DNA from: GCA-2861595 sp035525365
Lineage (GTDB): Bacteria > Actinomycetota > Acidimicrobiia > Acidimicrobiales > GCA-2861595
Reading direction: 5' to 3'
Assembly (NCBI GenBank): GCA_035525365.1
Contig: DATLEK010000118.1
Location: forward strand, 1-21,804
Length of the DNA: 21,804 nucleotides
In this document: in pieces, positions 16,370 through 21,804 of the stretch
How positions within the stretch are numbered: the first letter of the stretch is position 1
Layout of the letters: the number at the start of each line of letters is the position of its first letter
Notes under the pieces: model-generated
What the model was told of the DNA's origin: nothing
What the model saw: only the letters and a program-made list of their open reading frames with translations
Databases searched by the model: none
Program-made: the position numbers and the translations under genes

Positions 16370-16642
16370 CTATGAGGGCACCTCTGTTCCGTCCCCGGAA
16401 CCGTTTTTCGCCGGTGCAGAGCCGGAGCCGAGCAGCTCTGAGCGGGAGATGTCCATGGACTCGGCGGCGCCGTCGAGCTCCTCGATGACCTTCACCTTCC
16501 TGGTGATGTCCTCGAGGGCGAGAAGAATCTCCTTGGCGTTCTCCGCTGTGCGAGCCGTGGCCTTCAGCACGACGTAGAGCAGGCCCACGAAGAGCGCGAT
16601 GACCAGTGCACCGGCGATGAGGAGGATGTCGGCCGTTTCCAT
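16370..16642 (-). CDS. Small membrane protein of the hydrogenase cluster (90 residues)
   Basis: I do not recognise a family. One hydrophobic segment lies at about 6-27. A charged amphipathic helix follows (about 30-62, TARTAENAKEILLALEDITRK), likely a coiled coil. The C-terminus is a Gly/Ser-rich flexible tail. The N-out, C-in single-pass layout would put the helix in the cytosol, where it could dock the maturation ATPase or the hydrogenase to the membrane; this is inference. The ATG is 4 nt after the CooC-like gene stop, so they are in one operon. The 139-nt gap on the other side is the longest within the maturation block. Confidence 0.7.
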   Translation of the reverse strand: METADILLIAGALVIALFVGLLYVVLKATARTAENAKEILLALEDITRKVKVIEELDGAAESMDISRSELLGSGSAPAKNGSGDGTEVPS

Positions 16643-16646
16643 GGCG

Positions 16647-17429
16647 TTACACCTCGACAGGGATGACGGCGGTCAGCTTCTGGACCAGGTCGGCGACGGC
16701 GGCGACCACGGCCCCGTCGGGGTCGTAGTCGATCAGAGGCGTGCCCGCCTTGTCGGCGTCGAGCACCGAGTCGCTCCAGGGCACCCGTCCGTGCACGACC
16801 ATGTTGTGGTTGGCGAAGAACTCCTCCATCGCCACCAGGTCGTCGGGCGACCGCAGCTTGTTGGCGACCACCGCCACCTGCCTGATGGGCAGCTCGGCGG
16901 CCAGCTCGCCCATCCGGCGAGCCGTCTCGAGCGAGCGGTAGTAGGGCTCGGCCACGAGGAGCAGTGTGTCGACGTGGCGGGTGGTACCCCTGCTGAAATG
17001 CTCGGGGGAGGCCTCGAAGTCGACCAGCGTGACGGAATCGTCCTGATTGACGGTGTCGGCGAGGATGGCGCTGACGGTGGCGTGGGCCGAGCAGAGGCAT
17101 CCTTCGTCGGCGTGGGCGGGCATGGCCATGTGAACGACAGCCACCCCGTCGGGACCGCGGGCGCCGAATCGCTCGACGATGGTGGAGACCGGGTCGTTGA
17201 GAGCGGCTCCGTCGAGGCGACGGGAGACAAGCCCCATGGGAAGAGGGTTGATGGCGGCGGCAGCGACCTGGCTGATGCCCAGGGCAACGGCGACGTTGGG
17301 ATTGCTGTCGGCGTCGATCACCAGCACCGACCGGCCCTGCCGCGCGACCAGACGCGCGAGCGTCGCCGAGAGCGTGGTCTTGCCGGCACCCCCTTTGCCG
17401 GCGACGGCGATGCGGAGAGGGCCGGTCAC
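16647..17429 (-). CDS. CooC-type nickel-insertion ATPase (MinD/ParA superfamily)
   Basis: The protein has 260 residues. It has the deviant Walker A GKGGAGKTT (11-19), a switch DADSNPN (40-45) and a C-x-C motif at C111 and C113. It also has VDFEASPEHFSRGT, the counterpart of the CooC signature D.EAG.EH..RGT. CooC is the ATPase that delivers nickel to CO dehydrogenase, and its CxC binds the metal at the dimer interface. No CO dehydrogenase gene is in the window and hyp genes follow directly, so its client here is probably the [NiFe]-hydrogenase. GTG at 17429 overlaps the PadR stop as GTGA, so the two are coupled. A general MinD-like role is the alternative. Confidence 0.85.
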   Translation of the reverse strand: MTGPLRIAVAGKGGAGKTTLSATLARLVARQGRSVLVIDADSNPNVAVALGISQVAAAAINPLPMGLVSRRLDGAALNDPVSTIVERFGARGPDGVAVVHMAMPAHADEGCLCSAHATVSAILADTVNQDDSVTLVDFEASPEHFSRGTTRHVDTLLLVAEPYYRSLETARRMGELAAELPIRQVAVVANKLRSPDDLVAMEEFFANHNMVVHGRVPWSDSVLDADKAGTPLIDYDPDGAVVAAVADLVQKLTAVIPVEV

Positions 17430-17881
17430 GAGTGGACGGGTGCCTTCGCTGCTCTGACAGAGTCCACGGTGACCGGCTCGGAGATGCGGTCGTAGCGTCC
17501 GAGATAGGCGGAGAGGTAGCGGTGACTCTCACGGAGGGCGCCGGCCCAGGCATGCAGCCACTCCACACCCTCGTGGGTCAAGGCGTACGTGCGCCGGGCG
17601 GGACCGGCCACGGAGTGCTCCCACCAGGAGCTGACCAGCCCGTCGTCCTCCATCACCCGCAGGGTCCGGTACAGCCCGCCCGGGTCGACGCTGCGTAGCC
17701 CGAGCTGTCCGATGTGGTCGAGAAGGTCGTAGCCATGGGCGGGCGCCTCCCCGATGAGCAGGAGCAGGCTGGCTCGCAGGTAGTTACGGGGAAGGCCGCC
17801 CTGGGGCTCCTCCTTGGCTTCCTTCTCGTCCTTGTCCTTGTTGCTGTCCGACTGCTTCTTCTTCCTCGCGGGAACTGCCAT
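17426..17881 (-). CDS. PadR family transcriptional regulator
   Basis: The protein has 151 residues. A Lys/Glu-rich, probably disordered N-terminus (1-28) precedes the PadR winged helix (about 30-110). The helix carries NYLRASLLLLIGEAPAHGYDLLDHI, the PGGLYRTLRVMEDDGLV recognition region and a RRTYALTHEG wing. A short C-terminal dimerisation helix follows. PadR proteins are usually ligand- or redox-responsive repressors. It lies between the Cys/His-tailed protein and the CooC gene and overlaps the latter, so it probably controls the hydrogenase locus. The ATG at 17881 gives a full domain; the frame stays open further upstream but that part has no family similarity. The ligand is unknown. Confidence 0.88.
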   Translation of the reverse strand: MAVPARKKKQSDSNKDKDEKEAKEEPQGGLPRNYLRASLLLLIGEAPAHGYDLLDHIGQLGLRSVDPGGLYRTLRVMEDDGLVSSWWEHSVAGPARRTYALTHEGVEWLHAWAGALRESHRYLSAYLGRYDRISEPVTVDSVRAAKAPVHS

Positions 17882-17946
17882 TTCAGATGGTGCCTCTCGG
17901 GTCGTGATGGTTGGTCGCTCTGCGAGCGGGACTGCGGCGCTGCATC

Positions 17947-18354
17947 TCAGTGATCGTGCCCGGCGTGCTCGGCATGTTCGCCGGCGCGGGCGGTCTGGCA
18001 GGCGGCGGCCTCGTCGGGGGAGTTGTGGCACCAGCAATCGGCGCTACATTCGCCGTGGGTGGGACGGGTGAGGTCGGCGAAGGTGGAGGCGAACTCGAGT
18101 CCGCCCTCCTGCACGCCCGATTGCGACAGCCCGTAGCGGTCGCCCACCCGCTCCACGTAACCCTCGGTCACCAGGAGATCGAGGTACTGGGCACCGATCT
18201 CGGCGTCCACCCCGAGGAACCGCTCGAGGATCTTGGCGTCGATCTGCTCACCGAAGCCCTCGCCGCGGAGCCAGAACATCACCTGCAGGATCTCGCTGCG
18301 GTAGAACATCGCTGCGAGCGCCTCGGACTTCGGCGGATGCACCATCTCGTCCAC
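17947..18354 (-). CDS. Winged-helix-like protein with Cys/His-rich metal-binding tail
   Basis: The protein has 135 residues with no firm family match. Residues about 10-98 are mostly helical and end in DAEIGAQYLDLLVTEGYVERVGDRYGLSQSG, a winged-helix-like helix-strand-strand. The tail has C103-x3-C107-x-C109-H110, C119 and then H127, H130, H133 and H135 at the extreme C-terminus, ending GHDH. This composition implies metal binding (nickel, zinc or an Fe-S cluster). GTG at 18354 has GGAGG 6 nt upstream and is preferred over the ATG three codons later. It is the first gene of the maturation block, divergent from the hydrogenase small subunit. A nickel- or redox-sensing regulator, or a nickel store, is the likely role. 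Confidence 0.72.
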   Translation of the reverse strand: MDEMVHPPKSEALAAMFYRSEILQVMFWLRGEGFGEQIDAKILERFLGVDAEIGAQYLDLLVTEGYVERVGDRYGLSQSGVQEGGLEFASTFADLTRPTHGECSADCWCHNSPDEAAACQTARAGEHAEHAGHDH

Positions 18355-18442
18355 GGTTGGCCTCCATACGTAGTAGTCGTACCGGTTTTTCGGCCTCGCG
18401 GGGCCCGCCGGAGCAAGTTTTCCAGGAATCCGCAAGAAAGAT

Positions 18443-18472
18443 TTCTCACGGCGCCCTCGGTAGGTGTAGTGT
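18443..18472 (+). promoter_or_regulatory. Candidate promoter of the hydrogenase structural genes
   Basis: TTCTCA (18443-18448) is a weak -35, and TAGTGT (18467-18472) is a TANNNT -10 box after 18 nt. This predicts a short leader of roughly 27 nt carrying the GAGGGGG ribosome-binding site. The 8-bp palindrome GTGTACAC (18469-18476) overlaps the -10 box and could be an operator half. The 152-nt region between the divergent genes (18355-18506) holds no other feature I can support. Confidence 0.4.
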
Positions 18473-18506
18473 ACACATACCAGACCCAAACGAGGGGGTT
18501 TTCTTA

Positions 18507-19844
<1,338 letters not shown>

Positions 19845-19858
19845 CCAATCGCCGTGGT

Positions 19859-19887
19859 GGGGGCTCCCGGTCCGCCGGGAGTCCCCC
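19859..19887 (+). repeat. Stem-loop between hydrogenase small- and large-subunit genes
   Basis: GGGGGCTCCCGG (19859-19870) pairs with CCGGGAGTCCCCC (19875-19887), leaving a 4-nt TCCG loop and one bulged T. The stem is 12 bp and very GC-rich. No U-run follows, so a complete Rho-independent terminator is unlikely. An RNA-processing or partial-attenuation element that sets subunit ratios is more plausible. Confidence 0.65.
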
Positions 19888-19939
19888 TCAAGCTCAATCA
19901 ACGTCCAGCAAAACTGAAAGAGACGGGGGAACAGCGCCC

Positions 19940-21804
19940 ATGTGTTTCAAGAATCTGCCCATCGAGTTCGACGACAGCGGCAAGGCCAGCCTCAAGGAAG
20001 GCGTCGCCAACCCCTATGCGGTCGGCGTAGCCGAGCCCAAGGGCTACGTCCGCCGCAACGAGGGTCCCGGTGCCCAACTGGCCGCCCCGCCCCGCCTGCG
20101 GGACTGGAACATCGACCCCATGACCCGTGTGGCCGGCGCTCTCGCCGTGCACACCGTGCTGGACCTCGAGAACCGCAAGGCTGTCGAGGCCCACGCCAGA
20201 GCCATGTTGTTCCGCGGCTACGAGATCATCCTCCAGGGCCGTGACCCCCGCGACGCCATCGACATCTCCTCCCGTGCCTGCGGCGTGTGCGGTGGCGTGC
20301 ACGCCACGGTCAGCGCCCTCTGCATCGAGCAGGCCTTTGGCATCTGCCCGCCCCCCCTCGGTGTGGAGGTGCGGAACCTGGGCGAGGTCGGTGAGATGTT
20401 CTACGACCGCCCGCTGCATCTCGGCCTCCTCGCCGGCCCCGACTACTCCACCTCGCTGGTGTCGGTCACGAACCCCGAGCTGGTCACCCGGGCCGAGAAG
20501 ACCCTCGCCCCCCACGGTGACATCCACGGGTACCGCACCATCAAGGACATCATGGATGCCCTCAACCCCCTCACGGGCCAGATCTACCTGGAGGCCCTGG
20601 AGTGGACCCGGGTCGGGCGCATCATGTGCATGCTGATGTTCGGCAAGTACCCGCACCCCTCCACCATCATGCCCGGCGGCATGTCGACCACCATCACCAC
20701 CTCGAGCTTCAACGAGTACTACACCCAGCTCGGCAAGATCTTCGACTTCTCCAAGGTCATCTGCCGCATCTGGGACGACATCTGCGACTTCTTCCTCGAG
20801 GCCAACCCGGCCTACGAGCAGGTGGGCGCCCGGGAGATGAACCTGGCCCAGACCGGCATCTGGGACGACTCCACCGCCTACGACGCCACCTACGCCAACT
20901 GCAACGCCTGGGGCAAGCGCCGCTGGTCCAAGCCGTCCATGATCATCGACGGCAAGGTCGTCACCAACAACCTCACCGATATCAACATGGGCTTCGAGGA
21001 GTTCATCGACCACTCCTTCTACGAGGACTGGACCCGTTCCGGCGGCCCCCGCTACCGCACGGACCCGATCGGCAACCCGATCTCGCCCCACCACCCGTGG
21101 AACAAGACCACCATCCCCAAGCCCCAGGCCACCGACTTCCGGGGCAAGTACACCTGGGACACCGCTCCCCGCTGGGACCGGCGCACGATCGAGACGGGTG
21201 CCTACGGCCAGCTCTGGGGTACCGCGCTCACCGGTGACAGCCAGGAGAACCCGTTCTTCCACGCCACCGGCCACAGCCTGCAGATGGTGGTCCCCCGCCA
21301 CGGTCTTCCCGAGACCGAGCTGGAGTGGAAGGTGCCCCGCACCTTGTGCGCCCTCGAGCGCAACCGGGCCCGTGCCTACTCAATGGCCTTCACCGCCACC
21401 ATCGGCATGAACTGCATGCTCAAGGCGCTGGAGTACTGGCGCCGGGGTGAGACCAAGGTCCACACCAACTACAAGATCCCCCAGGACGAGCGGGTCTCCG
21501 CCGGCTTCTGGGAGGCTGGCCGCGGCTGGTTGGTCCACCACATGGTGATGGACAAGGGCCGGATCGTGAACTACCAGATCACCACGCCTTCCACCCTCAA
21601 CGCATCGCCGAGAGACCCCTTCGGTGGGCTCGGGCCGTACGAGCAGGCCATCGTGGACACCCCCATCCTGGAGAGCGTCCCCGACGACCAGGTCAAGGGC
21701 ATCGACGTGCTCCGGGCCATCCGCAGCTTCGACCCGTGCATGCCCTGCACCACGCACATGGACACCGGCAAGGGTGTCATCACGCGTGAGGTCAACTCCT
21801 GCGG
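19940..21804 (+). CDS. hhyL: [NiFe]-hydrogenase large subunit, group 1h (C-terminus cut by window end)
   Basis: The 621 codons present encode the NiFe-site subunit. The L1 motif is RACGVCGGVHA with C114 and C117; the L2 motif is DPCMPCTTH with C600, C603 and H606. These four cysteines bind Ni and Fe. The GGVHA form of L1 and the DPCMPCTTHM form of L2 are the group 1h signatures; such enzymes oxidise H2 at atmospheric levels in aerobic actinobacteria. The start is MCFKNLPIEF. After H606 the chain continues MDTGKGVITREV..., so maturation requires an endopeptidase, which is not in the window. The window ends within codon 622, and few codons are probably missing by comparison with family length. 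Confidence 0.95.
   Translation, partial: MCFKNLPIEFDDSGKASLKEGVANPYAVGVAEPKGYVRRNEGPGAQLAAPPRLRDWNIDPMTRVAGALAVHTVLDLENRKAVEAHARAMLFRGYEIILQGRDPRDAIDISSRACGVCGGVHATVSALCIEQAFGICPPPLGVEVRNLGEVGEMFYDRPLHLGLLAGPDYSTSLVSVTNPELVTRAEKTLAPHGDIHGYRTIKDIMDALNPLTGQIYLEALEWTRVGRIMCMLMFGKYPHPSTIMPGGMSTTITTSSFNEYYTQLGKIFDFSKVICRIWDDICDFFLEANPAYEQVGAREMNLAQTGIWDDSTAYDATYANCNAWGKRRWSKPSMIIDGKVVTNNLTDINMGFEEFIDHSFYEDWTRSGGPRYRTDPIGNPISPHHPWNKTTIPKPQATDFRGKYTWDTAPRWDRRTIETGAYGQLWGTALTGDSQENPFFHATGHSLQMVVPRHGLPETELEWKVPRTLCALERNRARAYSMAFTATIGMNCMLKALEYWRRGETKVHTNYKIPQDERVSAGFWEAGRGWLVHHMVMDKGRIVNYQITTPSTLNASPRDPFGGLGPYEQAIVDTPILESVPDDQVKGIDVLRAIRSFDPCMPCTTHMDTGKGVITREVNSC

Noticed and set aside
19898..21301. 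Long minus-strand frame antisense to the large subunit (and a similar one antisense to the small subunit)
   Set aside because: The Gly/Val/Asp/His-rich composition is typical of the complement of GC-rich genes. The sense strand has full hydrogenase motifs.

Overview
The window is GC-rich throughout, with dense genes, GTG/TTG starts and many ATGA/GTGA overlaps. Together with an actinobacterial-type (group 1h, formerly group 5) [NiFe]-hydrogenase and several TANNNT boxes 6-8 nt before start codons (leaderless promoters), this points to an Actinobacteriota genome. An uncultured Acidimicrobiia-like soil or aquatic lineage would fit, but that is inference. The window may come from a metagenome assembly.

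Positions 1-2450 (plus strand): the tail of a LivG-type branched-chain amino acid ABC ATPase, then an ORF that starts like LivF and becomes an ABC-F protein at its first Walker A box, then a hemolysin III-family membrane protein. Positions 2462-9820 are a mixed housekeeping and regulatory stretch. It holds a pyruvate kinase with altered K+-site residues, a membrane GGDEF-EAL-receiver protein, MobA, two small unknown proteins with leaderless-looking starts, a B12-binding radical SAM enzyme, a three-Cys ferredoxin, an alpha/beta-hydrolase, an AT-rich nested inverted repeat and a 29-residue membrane peptide.

Positions 9850-18354 (minus strand) form a hydrogenase maturation and regulation block. 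In transcription order it encodes a helix-turn-helix-like protein with a Cys/His-rich tail, a PadR regulator, a CooC-type nickel ATPase, a small membrane protein, HypC, an SIS-HypC fusion, an SIS protein, HypD, HypE and HypF. Most junctions from the PadR gene onward are overlapping or only a few bases apart. Divergent from it at 18507 are the hydrogenase small and large subunits; the large subunit runs off the right edge just past its C-terminal DPCxxCxxH motif.

Together the right half encodes a cytosolic H2-oxidising enzyme, expected by homology to scavenge trace H2, and most of the machinery for its NiFe(CN)2CO site: HypE/HypF make CN, and HypC/HypD carry and assemble the Fe centre. HypA, HypB and the large-subunit endopeptidase are not in the window. 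A CooC-type ATPase with an intact CxC motif sits where a nickel-insertion NTPase is needed. The most interesting points are this CooC substitution, the paired SIS / SIS-HypC proteins, the metal-binding-tailed putative regulator, the LivF/ABC-F chimera and the 9669-9719 nested inverted repeat.
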